Part shown: positions 17,409 to 27,028 of the stretch, in pieces
Numbering within the stretch: position 1 is the first letter of the stretch
How the letters are laid out: each line of letters starts with the position of its first letter
Assembly (NCBI GenBank): GCA_035609245.1
Contig: CP141202.1
Coordinates: forward strand, 620,001-684,000
Reading direction: 5' to 3'
Length of the DNA: 64,000 nucleotides
From: Bacteroidales bacterium MB20-C3-3
GTDB lineage: Bacteria > Bacteroidota > Bacteroidia > Bacteroidales > UBA932
Program-made: the position numbers and the translations under genes
The notes under the pieces: model-generated
The model's database searches: none
What the model was told of the DNA's origin: nothing
Seen by the model: the letters and a program-made list of their open reading frames with translations, nothing else

Positions 17409-18335
17409 TCAATTTTTCTTTAGTTCTATTTCAATAACCATGCCCTCCCTGGCAATATGACTCTCCGGGAAAATCTCTCTTGCCTCTTTCAGCGAAAGTT
17501 CGAGATCTTTATATCTGGAAGAGAAGTGTCCCATTAAAAGTTTTGCAACTCCTGCATCCAGTGCAATTGCTGCTGCCTGTCTGGCTGTGGAGTGAAATGT
17601 TGCCTCTGCTGTTTTTATATTATCTTCCAGAAAAGTTGCTTCGTGATAAAGGAGGTCCACATTTGCAATCCATTCAGGCAGTTGTTTAAATGGAGCAGTA
17701 TCTGTACAGTAAGCAAATGACCTGGGGGTATAAGGGATGTAAGAGAGTTCTTCACAAGAGAGTAAATCTCCGTTATCTCTTACAATATCACTCCCCTCTT
17801 TAAGCCGTGCAATCTCCCATAATGAAAGAGAATATTTATCAATCAGATGTTTGTGAATATTTCTTTTTGGGCTCTTTTCCCTGAATAGGTAACCATAGCA
17901 AGTTGTTCTGTGATTAAGGGGAAATGATAGAACCTCACAGCTTTTTGTTTCAAAAATCTTTTCCGGGCTATTACCTGAGACTATTTTATGAACTACAGAA
18001 TACTTAAACTGAGCTCCAAAATGGGTTAACAGTGAATTAAGAATCGGAGAGAAGTTCTCCGGAGCATATATAAACAAATCACTGCTTCTCCCGAGCAGGG
18101 ACATTGTTGATAACAGACCAAACAGACCAAAAATATGGTCTCCGTGTATATGAGTTATAAATATCTCGTTTATCTTAAGAAAGGAGATCCCCTGTCTCCT
18201 CAGCTGCATCTGACAACCCTCTCCGCAATCAATTAAAAACAAGCGCTCATGAACATTCAGAACATGAGCGCTTGGAAACCTGTTCACCGTGGGAAGTGCC
18301 GAGGCAGTTCCCAAAGTTGTCAGTGTGAAATTCAT
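17409..18335 (-). CDS. rnz: Ribonuclease Z
   Basis: Beta-lactamase-fold endonuclease that trims tRNA 3' trailers. The 308 residues carry the motif THIHGDHIFGL (H62, H64, D66, H67) plus further zinc ligands in PLNHRTTCYGY, YCTDTAPF and LLMGHFSSRY. Length matches the short bacterial form. Its ATG overlaps the rpsA stop codon in the sequence TAATG, so it is translationally coupled to ribosomal protein S1. Confidence 0.95.
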   Translation of the reverse strand: MNFTLTTLGTASALPTVNRFPSAHVLNVHERLFLIDCGEGCQMQLRRQGISFLKINEIFITHIHGDHIFGLFGLLSTMSLLGRSSDLFIYAPENFSPILNSLLTHFGAQFKYSVVHKIVSGNSPEKIFETKSCEVLSFPLNHRTTCYGYLFREKSPKRNIHKHLIDKYSLSLWEIARLKEGSDIVRDNGDLLSCEELSYIPYTPRSFAYCTDTAPFKQLPEWIANVDLLYHEATFLEDNIKTAEATFHSTARQAAAIALDAGVAKLLMGHFSSRYKDLELSLKEAREIFPESHIAREGMVIEIELKKN

Positions 18336-20245
18336 TAATTGTTAGCGGCTTCTTCTTTGCTTTCCATCTCGCTCTTAAGAGCTGCAAGTTCGCTGATGTC
18401 GCCGAGAGTTGTCTTTTCAAGATTTGCTTTAAGCTTCTTTACCGCTTTTTGTGTAGAGTCGCCCTCATCAATTTTCTCTTTTACCTCTTCTCTGCGTGCC
18501 TCTTCGTTGATTCTTGTGTGTGAAAGCACAATTCTCTTTGTTGACTTATTAAATTCAAGAACCTTGAAATCTAATTTATCCTCCAGTTTTGCAGGTGTTC
18601 CATCCTCCTTTACAAGGTTTCTGGTGCTTACATAACCCTCTACACCGTAAGGGAGTGCAACAGCTGCACCTTTGTCAACAAAAGCAATCACAGTTCCTTC
18701 GTGAATTGAACCGGTTGTGAAAACTGATTCAAATACATCCCAAGGATTCTCCTCTAATTGTTTGTGTCCAAGGCTAAGACGGCGATTCTCCTGATCAACC
18801 TCAAGAACAACAACCTCAAGCTTCTCTCCTACTGCAGTAAATTCTGAAGGGTGTTTAACCTTTTTAGTCCATGACAGATCACTAATGTGAACAAGTCCGT
18901 CTACACCCTCTTCAAGCTCTACAAAAACGCCAAAATTGGTGAAGTTGCGAACTGTTGCAGTACATTTTGTTCCAACAGGATACTTTTCTGCGATGGTTGC
19001 CCAAGGATCATTCTTAAGTTGTTTGATACCAAGAGACATCTTCCTTTCATCACGGTCAAGAGTGAGGATAACTGCCTCAACTTCGTCACCAACTTTAAGG
19101 AAGTCCTGCGCGCTGCGTAGGTGAAGTGACCATGACATCTCAGATACGTGAATAAGACCTTCAACACCTGGCTGAATTTCAATAAACGCACCATAATCTG
19201 CGATGACAACAACTTTGCCTTTAACCTTATCACCAACCTGTAGCGTCTGATCAAGAGCATCCCAAGGATGTGCATTAAGCTGCTTAAGACCAAGAGCAAT
19301 TCTCTTTTTAGTATCATCAAAGTCAAGAATAACAACATTGATCTTCTGGTCAAGCTGAACTACCTCTTCAGGGTGATTTATTCTTCCCCATGAAAGGTCT
19401 GTAATATGGATAAGTCCATCTACACCGCCAAGGTCAATAAATACACCATATGATGTGATATTCTTAACAACTCCCTCAAGGATCTGACCCTTCTCAAGTT
19501 TGCCAATGATATCGGCTTTCTGAGCTTCAAGTTCTGCCTCAATAAGAGCTTTGTGAGAAACAACAACATTACGGAACTCGTGATTGATCTTAACAATCTT
19601 GAACTCCATTGTTTTGTTTACAAATATATCGTAATCTCTGATAGGCTTAACATCAATTTGTGAACCAGGAAGGAATGCTTCAATTCCAAATACATCCACA
19701 ATCATACCACCTTTGGTCCTGCACTTGATGTAACCTTTTACAATTTCATCTTTATCAAACGCTTCGTTTACTCTGTCCCATGAGCGGAGTGAACGCGCCT
19801 TTTTGTGGGAGAGGATCAGCTGACCCTTTTTGTCCTCTGCGTTTTCAACATAAACTTCTACTTTATCGCCTACAGCAAGGTCCGGATTGTAACGGAACTC
19901 ATTGATGCTTATAACACCTTCACTTTTGTATCCGATGTTAACGATAACCTCTCTTTTGTTGAATGTAACAACAGTACCTTCAACTACCTCATTTTCGCTT
20001 ACCTTTGAAAGAGTCTGGTCATACATATCTGAAATGACACTTTTGTCATTATCATAAACGTTGTCTGTTTCAAATGCATCCCAGTCAAATTTGTCAACAG
20101 GTACAGAGATATTACTCTTCTTTTTCTTTGGAGCAGCCACCTCTACAGCAGCATCATCCTCAATGAAAGCATCCAGCTTTTCATCATTTTTTGCGACGAT
20201 CTCAATCTGATCTTCGTTTTCGATTTCTTTAATTTCTTTAGACAT
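18335..20245 (-). CDS. rpsA: 30S ribosomal protein S1
   Basis: S1 binds mRNA and helps the 30S subunit to initiate. The 636 residues begin with an acidic lysine-rich extension of about 80 residues, then six S1 repeats starting near EVVEGTVV, DEIVKGYIK, GQILEGVVK, GDKVKGKVV, GTKCTATVR and GSIHEGTVI. Repeats 3-5 share the pattern GVFI-L...GLIHI-LSW. A charged tail follows. Bacteroidota make little use of Shine-Dalgarno pairing, which fits the importance of S1. It is the first gene of the rpsA-rnz-S41 unit. Confidence 0.96.
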   Translation of the reverse strand: MSKEIKEIENEDQIEIVAKNDEKLDAFIEDDAAVEVAAPKKKKSNISVPVDKFDWDAFETDNVYDNDKSVISDMYDQTLSKVSENEVVEGTVVTFNKREVIVNIGYKSEGVISINEFRYNPDLAVGDKVEVYVENAEDKKGQLILSHKKARSLRSWDRVNEAFDKDEIVKGYIKCRTKGGMIVDVFGIEAFLPGSQIDVKPIRDYDIFVNKTMEFKIVKINHEFRNVVVSHKALIEAELEAQKADIIGKLEKGQILEGVVKNITSYGVFIDLGGVDGLIHITDLSWGRINHPEEVVQLDQKINVVILDFDDTKKRIALGLKQLNAHPWDALDQTLQVGDKVKGKVVVIADYGAFIEIQPGVEGLIHVSEMSWSLHLRSAQDFLKVGDEVEAVILTLDRDERKMSLGIKQLKNDPWATIAEKYPVGTKCTATVRNFTNFGVFVELEEGVDGLVHISDLSWTKKVKHPSEFTAVGEKLEVVVLEVDQENRRLSLGHKQLEENPWDVFESVFTTGSIHEGTVIAFVDKGAAVALPYGVEGYVSTRNLVKEDGTPAKLEDKLDFKVLEFNKSTKRIVLSHTRINEEARREEVKEKIDEGDSTQKAVKKLKANLEKTTLGDISELAALKSEMESKEEAANN

Positions 20246-20307
20246 GTTAAATAAGTGTTTGTTCTACAAGTAGTTAGACTTTATTTATAATCCTGTTAAG
20301 GAAGACG

Positions 20308-20348
20308 CAAAATTATGAATTTTTTTTGATAAAAAGCACTTATCTTTG
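20308..20348. promoter_or_regulatory. Divergent -7 boxes for rpsA (minus) and the POT transporter (plus)
   Basis: Minus-strand TAATTTTG at 20315-20308 and plus-strand TATCTTTG at 20341-20348 both match TAnnTTTG. They point away from each other about 25 bases apart, toward rpsA and the POT gene respectively. I could not find convincing -33 elements for either. Confidence 0.5.
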
Positions 20349-20376
20349 GCATTTTAACAAAATAACCAGTAAAGAA

Positions 20377-21663
20377 ATGAAGAAAGAGAAAACATCTTCC
20401 ATCAAATCATTCACCGGCAATTTCTGGACAGCTATCAGTATGGAGTTCCTTGAGAGGGGTGCGTACTACGGAGTAATGTCTGTTCTGGGTGTCTTTTTAA
20501 TTCTTACCCCACTTGAGGGGGGGCTCGGATTCAGCAAAGAACAGGCGGGAGCCATACTCGGCACAATACCTCCTCTGCTTTATCTTTTACCCATTATTGC
20601 AGGAGCAATTGCAGACAGATACGGATACAGAAAGGTGCTGTTTTTTGCCTTCACCTGTATGATTCTTGGATATGGTTTCACCGGACTGTCAAACTCATAT
20701 TTCCTTGTTTTCCTCTCCCTTATTCTTATGGCTCTGGGAGCAGGATTCTTTAAACCTGTAATTTCAGGGACTATTGCCAGAACAACTAATGAAAAAAACT
20801 CAGGTCTTGGTTTTGGAATATTCTACTGGTCAATTAACCTTGGTGCATTTCTATTTCCGCTTATTCTTGTTCCGATACTTAAGGCTCAGTCATACAGCTA
20901 TATTTTTTACATGGCTTCTATTACAGCAATAGTGCTCTTTCTGATAAACTTATTTGTTTATAAAGAACCGGAAAGGGTTAAGAGCAATAAAACCATTGGA
21001 GTAGTATTAAGCGAAATGCTTATGGTACTTAAGGACTGGAGGTTTATACTTATGATTTTCCTTTACTCCGGATTCTGGATTCTTTACTTCCAGATGTTTG
21101 GGACTGTCCTCTGGTATGTCAGAGACTACCTGGATATGACACCGGTAAATAATGCAGTCAACTCTTTTCTTGGACTCTTCGTTGACAACCCATCCTGGAA
21201 GTTTGATGTTGAACATGTTACCGTTATTAATGCGGGTGTAATTATACTGCTTCAGCTTGTAATATCTTCCATTGTTAAAAACAGGCCCGCTCTCCCTACT
21301 ATGATTACAGGTATAGGTTTGGGGACTATTGGCATGCTTATTCTGTCAGTATCAAATACACCGTGGATTTTTATACTTGGTATTATGACATTCACAATTG
21401 GAGAGATGACCACTCATCCAAAATTCATTTCATACATCGGACTGATAGCCCCTCCTGACAAAAAGGCTCTATACCTGGGTTACTCATTTCTCTATGGAGT
21501 AATCGGAAGCAGCATAGGTGGCTTCCTTGGGTCAAGATTATATATAAAATATGTTGACGAACTGGGAAATCCATCTGCTCTATGGACAATTCTCTCTGCA
21601 ATCGGGCTGTTCAGTATGATTTCTCTATGGCTCTACAATAAATTTATTGTAAAGAAAAGCTAG
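20377..21663 (+). CDS. POT/PTR-family proton-coupled peptide transporter
   Basis: A major-facilitator oligopeptide transporter of the POT family. From the ATG at 20377 it has 428 residues and about 12 membrane segments. GFGIFYWSINLGAFLFPL contains the POT signature FYxxINxG near residue 150, and the N-terminal WTAISMEFLERGAYYGVMSV has the conserved ExxER of proton coupling. The TTG at 20326 is rejected since the -7 box (20341-20348) lies inside that extension. It is monocistronic, and corA runs toward it. Confidence 0.9.
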   Translation: MKKEKTSSIKSFTGNFWTAISMEFLERGAYYGVMSVLGVFLILTPLEGGLGFSKEQAGAILGTIPPLLYLLPIIAGAIADRYGYRKVLFFAFTCMILGYGFTGLSNSYFLVFLSLILMALGAGFFKPVISGTIARTTNEKNSGLGFGIFYWSINLGAFLFPLILVPILKAQSYSYIFYMASITAIVLFLINLFVYKEPERVKSNKTIGVVLSEMLMVLKDWRFILMIFLYSGFWILYFQMFGTVLWYVRDYLDMTPVNNAVNSFLGLFVDNPSWKFDVEHVTVINAGVIILLQLVISSIVKNRPALPTMITGIGLGTIGMLILSVSNTPWIFILGIMTFTIGEMTTHPKFISYIGLIAPPDKKALYLGYSFLYGVIGSSIGGFLGSRLYIKYVDELGNPSALWTILSAIGLFSMISLWLYNKFIVKKS

Positions 21664-21669
21664 AAAATG

Positions 21670-22629
21670 CTAGTATCTTCCACCCTTTCTTCTCTTCATC
21701 CTGAAGAGAAGAGAGGCGAAGAGTACTGATATTAGCATCACAACAATTAAGAGGATAAAATCATACATTCCCCCAAGTACAGGAAGCTCAATGTTCATCC
21801 CGTAAATACTTGCAATTAATGTAGGTGGCATTAGGAGAAGAGATACAAAAGTAAAAATCCTCATCAGTTTGTTCTGCTCCAGATTAATAAGACCGATAAC
21901 AGTATTCTGCAAATATTCGAGACGCTCAAAACTGAAGTTAGTGTGATTAATCAGAGAGCTAACATCTCTCATCAGAATGTTGAGTTTGGTAAATACATCC
22001 CTGGGGAATTTGTCGCTTTTAAGAATACTTGATATCATCCTCTGTTTATCCACAATATTCTCTCTTACAAGCATTGTATTCTCTTGCAACTGAGTTATCT
22101 CAAGGAGGAACTCCTCATTCACAGCTCCCCCAAGGGAGACTGTTTTTGAATATTGGGCAATCTCCTTTGACATCAGCTCTATCATGTCGGCATCAAGGTC
22201 AATTCTGTTTTCAAGGATACCCACCAGAATGTGATAACCGGTTGGCATCAACCTGTAGTTGGCCATAAGTTTCCTCTGAATATCAGTGAAACTTCTGAGA
22301 GGAACATTTCTTATTGTCACAATAATTCCCTCGCAGAGAATAAAGGATACGGCCTCCATGCTGTAGTTATCCGGACCAGGAATCAGAAAGTTTGTGTTTG
22401 CAAATATAGATGTCTCATTTTCAGAGTATCTTGATGAACTCTCAATCTCCTCTGCCTGAGCACGACTCTGAATAGTAGTGTTTAGATAGGTTTCAATAGC
22501 ACGCTTCTCGTCTCCGGAGGGAGACCAGAGGTCTATCCACAAAACATCATCATAACCAAGCTGGTCAAGTGCTGTTATTTCAGAAGTGGTTGTTACCTGT
22601 CCTTTGTTCTTGTAAAATATTTCAAGCAT
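21670..22629 (-). CDS. corA: CorA-family magnesium/cobalt transporter
   Basis: A pentameric divalent-cation channel in the inner membrane. The 319 residues have a long cytoplasmic alpha/beta domain, a stalk helix with RDVSSLINHTNFSFERLEYLQ, and two C-terminal membrane segments joined by the selectivity loop YGMNIELP. The GMN motif is diagnostic. The tail ends in basic residues (MKRRKGGRY). It is convergent with the POT gene with a 6-base gap. Confidence 0.94.
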   Translation of the reverse strand: MLEIFYKNKGQVTTTSEITALDQLGYDDVLWIDLWSPSGDEKRAIETYLNTTIQSRAQAEEIESSSRYSENETSIFANTNFLIPGPDNYSMEAVSFILCEGIIVTIRNVPLRSFTDIQRKLMANYRLMPTGYHILVGILENRIDLDADMIELMSKEIAQYSKTVSLGGAVNEEFLLEITQLQENTMLVRENIVDKQRMISSILKSDKFPRDVFTKLNILMRDVSSLINHTNFSFERLEYLQNTVIGLINLEQNKLMRIFTFVSLLLMPPTLIASIYGMNIELPVLGGMYDFILLIVVMLISVLFASLLFRMKRRKGGRY

Positions 22630-22666
22630 GATCTCATCCCTTTAATGGTTTTTAACTTCATTCAGA

Positions 22667-22685
22667 TCTCCCTGTTAAAGGGAGA
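22667..22685 (-). terminator. Hairpin after mqnA
   Basis: TCTCCCT (22667-22673) pairs with AGGGAGA (22679-22685) around a 5-base loop, just past the mqnA stop codon and before corA. No T run follows on the minus strand, so it may only stabilise the 3' end. Confidence 0.3.
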
Positions 22686-22689
22686 GAAT

Positions 22690-23457
22690 TTAGCCAAACC
22701 ATCGGACTCGGGATTTAAGTTCGTCAGGGGCCAGACTCCAGAATTCCGATAGTCCCTTTCGCTTATCTGCCGTTAAATTATATGAGATATTGTTTTTAAG
22801 GTACTCAAGAGCATATTCCCTGCTAAACTTGTCAGCAAAACGCTCTACACTCTTTTCAACATTATTGACTCCTAATGTCAGCGCTTCATTAAACATCTCT
22901 ATGAAAGAGTCAGGAAGAGTTTTATTTGCCGTCCAGCAGGCAAATACAAATGGAAGATTTTTATACTCCATCCACACCTCTGCCAAATCATATACAAATT
23001 CAAATCGGCTGGCATTAAGAAGAGCTTTATCACCAATAAGTATATATGAGGAGCTATTATCAAGTGAACTATCTGAAAAATTAAAATCTACAAACTCAGG
23101 AGATATCATCCAGTAATTTTTACATAAAATTCTGGTAAGAATAACAGATGTTCTAGATTCGCTATCCAGGAAAATTCTCTCAATTTCGCTGATTCTCTTT
23201 CCACTGCACAGCAGAACTGAGGCTACTCTTCCCTCTGCTCCTATGCAATAATCAGATACAATTTGCGGATTTGTAATATATGGGATTGCAGCAACCGGAA
23301 CCAATCCAAGGTCTGCATCTCCTGAAATCAGTTTAGATGCGGTAACAGCAGGTGGAACAAACTCGAGATCAATCAACCCGGATACAGGATGATTCTCAAG
23401 TCCGTAAACAAACGGAGCTGTATTGAGATAGGATATGGCGGAAACTCTAACCTTCAT
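22690..23457 (-). CDS. mqnA: Chorismate dehydratase MqnA (futalosine menaquinone pathway)
   Basis: MqnA removes water from chorismate to give 3-enolpyruvyl-benzoate, the first step of the futalosine route to menaquinone. From ATG at 23457 it has 255 residues. RVSAISYLNTAPFVYGL at the start is the family signature, and GDADLGLVPVAAIPYI and SVILTRILCKNYW follow as in the periplasmic-binding-like fold. The TTG at 23466 is rejected: it lies in the -7 box at 23471-23464. That box puts the transcription start almost at the ATG, so the mRNA may be leaderless. It follows mntP by 11 bases. Confidence 0.9.
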   Translation of the reverse strand: MKVRVSAISYLNTAPFVYGLENHPVSGLIDLEFVPPAVTASKLISGDADLGLVPVAAIPYITNPQIVSDYCIGAEGRVASVLLCSGKRISEIERIFLDSESRTSVILTRILCKNYWMISPEFVDFNFSDSSLDNSSSYILIGDKALLNASRFEFVYDLAEVWMEYKNLPFVFACWTANKTLPDSFIEMFNEALTLGVNNVEKSVERFADKFSREYALEYLKNNISYNLTADKRKGLSEFWSLAPDELKSRVRWFG

Positions 23458-23463
23458 ATCCTG

Positions 23464-23495
23464 CAAAGTTAGGTTAAAATTTCCAAATGCTCAAC
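23464..23495 (-). promoter_or_regulatory. mqnA promoter inside the end of mntP
   Basis: On the minus strand GTTG (23495-23492), a 20-base spacer and TAACTTTG (23471-23464) match the Bacteroidota promoter pattern. The -33 element and spacer are in mntP coding sequence. The box ends 6 bases before the mqnA ATG. Confidence 0.6.
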
Positions 23496-24041
23496 CAAAA
23501 TCTTAAATCCTATAAAAATGAGGATTATACCCCCTGCTACACCCGCTCTTTTACCTGCCCTCACACCAACATACCTTCCCCACTTAATACCTGCAATTGA
23601 GGAGAGAAGTGTAAAAACAAATATAACTGAAGCTGTTACTGAAATATCCTTTAAGCTAAGGGTTGCCATTGCAAGCCCCACACCCACTGCAAGTGCATCA
23701 ATACTTGTAGCAACTGCTGCTGTAATTAATACTTTTGGTTTTCTTATATCAAGACACACCTCCTCTGGATTTGCCAGACTATCCTTTATCATTTTAACTC
23801 CTGTGTATACAAGTATAACAAAAGCAATCCAATGATCAACAAATACAATAAGTGACTGCAGCCCTATACCGGCCAGCCAACCGGCAAATATAAAAAGAGA
23901 CTGAACCACAGCAAATGTGGATACTATTCTGATAAAAGAGAGTCTTGGAATTTGAGGAAGGCACATTCCTGAAGACAACGACACGGCAAATGTGTCGAAA
24001 CAGAGACCTAAGGCCAGAAGTATAAGTTCCGCCCAGGACAT
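23469..24041 (-). CDS. mntP: MntP-type manganese efflux pump
   Basis: MntP exports manganese across the inner membrane. The 190 residues form six membrane segments in two repeats: LGLCFDTFAVSLSSG near residue 10 and AVATSIDALAVGVGLA near 112 carry the paired acidic residues of the family. Length matches MntP (about 188). It follows the sodium:solute symporter by two bases, so the two are cotranscribed. No yybP-ykoY riboswitch is visible upstream. Confidence 0.9.
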   Translation of the reverse strand: MSWAELILLALGLCFDTFAVSLSSGMCLPQIPRLSFIRIVSTFAVVQSLFIFAGWLAGIGLQSLIVFVDHWIAFVILVYTGVKMIKDSLANPEEVCLDIRKPKVLITAAVATSIDALAVGVGLAMATLSLKDISVTASVIFVFTLLSSIAGIKWGRYVGVRAGKRAGVAGGIILIFIGFKILVEHLEILT

Positions 24042-24043
24042 TG

Positions 24044-25543
24044 TCAGGCTCTCTTACCCTCTCTCAGAAGATACATTCCAATGAATGTAAAGAGACCATT
24101 AGCTATTAGTATCGTAAAGCCAAAACCAAAGCCAAGAAACTCCTTACCAACATAATCCAGTACAAAGCAAAGAATTGGTGATGCTATTGCTACTAGTGGC
24201 ATATATCTATCCTTAACAGTATAATTTGTAAGAATTCCAAAGAAGAAGAAGCCCAGAAGCGGACCATAAGTGTATGCTGCAAGCAAATATACCAAGTCAA
24301 TAACCGCCTGATTATTTACTTTATACAGTATCAAAATTATCAAAAAGAAGAGTATTGCAAATCCAGCATGAGCCTTTTGTCTGATGCTCTTTTTTCTCTC
24401 TTCAGACAAATCCGTTCTTTTACCAAACCCAATAAAGTCAATACAAAAAGAGGTTGTCAACGATGTTAAAGCACCTCCTGCACTTGGGTATGAGGCAGAG
24501 ATCAATCCAATAATAAAGAAGAGACCAACACCAAGTCCAAGGTACTGGCTGGCAATTGTTGGAAACAATTTATCTGTCTGAGCTTTCGTAAATTCACCTA
24601 ACTCATTTGCAAGTCCGATACCCTCCATTCCGCCTAGCTTTGAGCTTACAAAAATGGCGAGTACTGCTCCCATCAAAAGGAAGAAGAAGTTTACGACAAC
24701 TATTGTTATACTGGTTGTATATATATTTTTTTGTGCCTCACCAATATTTTTGCAGGTAAGGTTCTTTTGCATCATCTCCTGATCAAGTCCTGTCATTACA
24801 ATGGTGATAAAAATACCGGCTACAAACTGTTTGATGGCATTAGTAGAGTTGCTCCACTCCCAGTCAAGCCACTGAGCATAATCTGTGCCTGCAACTGCTC
24901 TTGCCATATCACCAATCCCCCACTGCATCTCTTTGGCAACAAAATATATAGTCAGTCCTACTGCCAGTAACATAAAGGTTGTCTGAAGAACATCTGTCCA
25001 TATGATTGTCTTTACACCACCTTTAAAAGTGTAGAGAAATATCAGAAACATAAATATAAATGCAACTAACCAAAATGGGACAGAATCCTGAGGCAGAAAT
25101 GTATGAAGCACTAAAACCACAACAAATATTCTTACAGCCGCCCCTAATATTCTTGATACCATAAAGACAGAGGCCCCGGTCTTATATGTAAAGAAGCCAA
25201 ACCTGCTTTCAAGGTATCCGTAAATTGAGGTAAGATTCATCTTGTAATAGAGAGGGATCAGCACCTTGGCAATAACAAGGTAACCAACTACAAATCCTAA
25301 TACAAGCGGCATATAGTAGAAATTTTGATTAAGAACATTTCCCGGTACAGAGATAAAAGTCACACCGGAAATTGATGTTCCAACCATTCCGTAGGCAACG
25401 ATATACCATGGAGATTTCTTATTTCCGAGAAAATAGGAACCGCTGTCGGCCTTTCTGGATGTCAGCCAGGATATAAAGAAAAGAAGAGCCGTGTAGAGCG
25501 TAAAGGCTATCAGAAGCCACGAAAGTGGAAAGTCATGTTGCAT
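24044..25543 (-). CDS. Sodium:solute symporter (SSS family), substrate unknown
   Basis: A sodium-coupled transporter of the SSS family (proline, sugar, sialate and vitamin transporters). The 499 residues give about 13 membrane segments. YFLGNKKSPWYIVAYGMVGTSISGVTF (residues about 33-59) is the typical start and VGLFFIIGLISASYPSAGGALTSL near 345 covers the conserved sodium-site helix. It lies in a leftward run with the BadF/BadG kinase, murQ and recR, so an amino sugar is a reasonable substrate guess, but the sequence does not show it. Confidence 0.88.
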   Translation of the reverse strand: MQHDFPLSWLLIAFTLYTALLFFISWLTSRKADSGSYFLGNKKSPWYIVAYGMVGTSISGVTFISVPGNVLNQNFYYMPLVLGFVVGYLVIAKVLIPLYYKMNLTSIYGYLESRFGFFTYKTGASVFMVSRILGAAVRIFVVVLVLHTFLPQDSVPFWLVAFIFMFLIFLYTFKGGVKTIIWTDVLQTTFMLLAVGLTIYFVAKEMQWGIGDMARAVAGTDYAQWLDWEWSNSTNAIKQFVAGIFITIVMTGLDQEMMQKNLTCKNIGEAQKNIYTTSITIVVVNFFFLLMGAVLAIFVSSKLGGMEGIGLANELGEFTKAQTDKLFPTIASQYLGLGVGLFFIIGLISASYPSAGGALTSLTTSFCIDFIGFGKRTDLSEERKKSIRQKAHAGFAILFFLIILILYKVNNQAVIDLVYLLAAYTYGPLLGFFFFGILTNYTVKDRYMPLVAIASPILCFVLDYVGKEFLGFGFGFTILIANGLFTFIGMYLLREGKRA

Positions 25544-25559
25544 ATGATTTAATGTTAGA

Positions 25560-26183
25560 TTATTTGCTTAATGGCACAAAAGGCTGCCTGTTCTGGATTG
25601 AACGCCCCAGAGTCACTTCGTCAGTGTACTCAAGATCATCACCAAAACCAACACCCCTTGCTATTGTACTTATTTTAATATCAAAATTGTTAAGTTTCTT
25701 GAACAGATAGTATGCAGTTGTCTCTCCCTCCATAGTTGTACTAAGGGCAAGAAAAACTTCATTAACCACTCCGGCTGAAACTCTGGAAATCAGATGATCA
25801 ATCGATAAATCTGAGGGTCCTGTACCATCCATAGGTGATATTATTCCTCCCAGAACATGGTACAACCCATTGTACTGACCTGTGTTTTCAATACTTATAA
25901 CATCTCTGATGCTCTCAACAACACACACAAGAGTCCTCTCCCGTGATGGAGAAGAGCATACCGGACAAATATCCGAATCTGAGATCATATTACACTCTTT
26001 GCAATATTTAATCTCACTCCTCATTCTGAGAATTGATTTACTGAATCGCTCCACATTCTCTCCCGGCTGCCTCATAAGATGTAGCGCAAATCTCAGCGCA
26101 CTCTTCTTCCCTATTCCGGGAAGAGAAGAGAGTTCATCAACAGCATCCTGTAAAAGTGTAGATGTAAGGTTACTTCTGTACAT
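25560..26183 (-). CDS. recR: Recombination mediator RecR
   Basis: RecR works with RecO and RecF to load RecA on gapped DNA. The 207 residues contain the N-terminal helix-hairpin-helix (ELSSLPGIGKKSALRFALHL), a C4 zinc finger (CKECNMISDSDICPVC) at about 57-72 and a Toprim domain starting CVVESIRDVISIENTGQYNG. VLGGIISPMDGTGP is a RecR hallmark. Its start overlaps the murQ stop by one base. Its place in a sugar-recycling cluster is probably operon shuffling. Confidence 0.95.
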   Translation of the reverse strand: MYRSNLTSTLLQDAVDELSSLPGIGKKSALRFALHLMRQPGENVERFSKSILRMRSEIKYCKECNMISDSDICPVCSSPSRERTLVCVVESIRDVISIENTGQYNGLYHVLGGIISPMDGTGPSDLSIDHLISRVSAGVVNEVFLALSTTMEGETTAYYLFKKLNNFDIKISTIARGVGFGDDLEYTDEVTLGRSIQNRQPFVPLSK

Positions 26184-27007
26184 TAATTTTTTGATTGAGT
26201 CTTTCCAAGATGAAAGTCAACTGCCTTTCTCACAGATCCGTGTTCAAGCAAAAGCGAGTTAGCCAGCTCGTAGTCTGTTATGCCGGCCTCCTCCATAATC
26301 ATCAGGGTTCCTCTGTCAACAAGTTTGGCATTTGTAAGCTGCATATCCACCATTTTATTCCCCTTAACACGACCAAGCTTAATCATAGAGGTTGTAGATA
26401 TCATATTCAACACCAGTTTTTGAGCAGTTCCTGATTTCATTCTTGTGCTGCCTGTTACAAACTCCGGCCCCACAACAACCTCAATTGGAATCTCAACCTC
26501 TGCTGCAAGTGGAGAGTTTGGGTTACAGGTTATACAGCCAGTAAGAAGACCTCTCCTTCTGGCCTCTCTTACTGCTCCAATGACATAGGGAGTAGTTCCG
26601 GAAGCTGCTATGCCAATTACCACATCGTTTTTATCAATCCCAAATTGCTGCATATCGCTCCATCCCATATCCCAGTTATCCTCAGCAGCCTCAACAGCTC
26701 TTCTTATTGCAGAATCACCGCCGGCTATCAGACCTATTACCAGATCATAAGGAGCTCCGTATGTTGGCGGAATTTCAGATGCATCCAATATACCCAGCCT
26801 GCCGCTTGTACCGGCTCCCAGGTAAAAGAGCCTTCCACCCTTTTTCATCCTTTCTACAATTCCGTCAACTATCTTTTCAATTTGAGGGATGCACTTTTCA
26901 ACTGCTACAGGAACTGTTTTATCCTCTCTGTTCATATTCTGGAGCAAATCCAGGGTAGACATCTTGTCAAGGTCGCTATACCTTGATGGTTGTTCTGTAA
27001 TCTTCAT
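26183..27007 (-). CDS. murQ: N-acetylmuramic acid 6-phosphate etherase MurQ
   Basis: MurQ cleaves the lactyl ether of MurNAc-6-phosphate to give GlcNAc-6-phosphate and lactate in cytoplasmic wall recycling. The 274 residues include GRLFYLGAGTSGRLGILDASEIPPTYG (about 58-84, SIS-domain phosphosugar loop and catalytic region), GIAASGTTPYVIGAVREARRRG and VVGPEFVTGSTRMKSGTAQKLVLNM. Most MurQ proteins have about 300 residues, so it is a slightly short member. The kinase 21 bases upstream may make its substrate. Confidence 0.95.
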   Translation of the reverse strand: MKITEQPSRYSDLDKMSTLDLLQNMNREDKTVPVAVEKCIPQIEKIVDGIVERMKKGGRLFYLGAGTSGRLGILDASEIPPTYGAPYDLVIGLIAGGDSAIRRAVEAAEDNWDMGWSDMQQFGIDKNDVVIGIAASGTTPYVIGAVREARRRGLLTGCITCNPNSPLAAEVEIPIEVVVGPEFVTGSTRMKSGTAQKLVLNMISTTSMIKLGRVKGNKMVDMQLTNAKLVDRGTLMIMEEAGITDYELANSLLLEHGSVRKAVDFHLGKTQSKN

Positions 27008-27028
27008 TATAGAGAATATTAAATACTT

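Noticed and set aside
20326-20376. TTG start for the POT transporter
   Set aside because: The extension spans the -7 box; ATG at 20377 gives the usual N-terminus.
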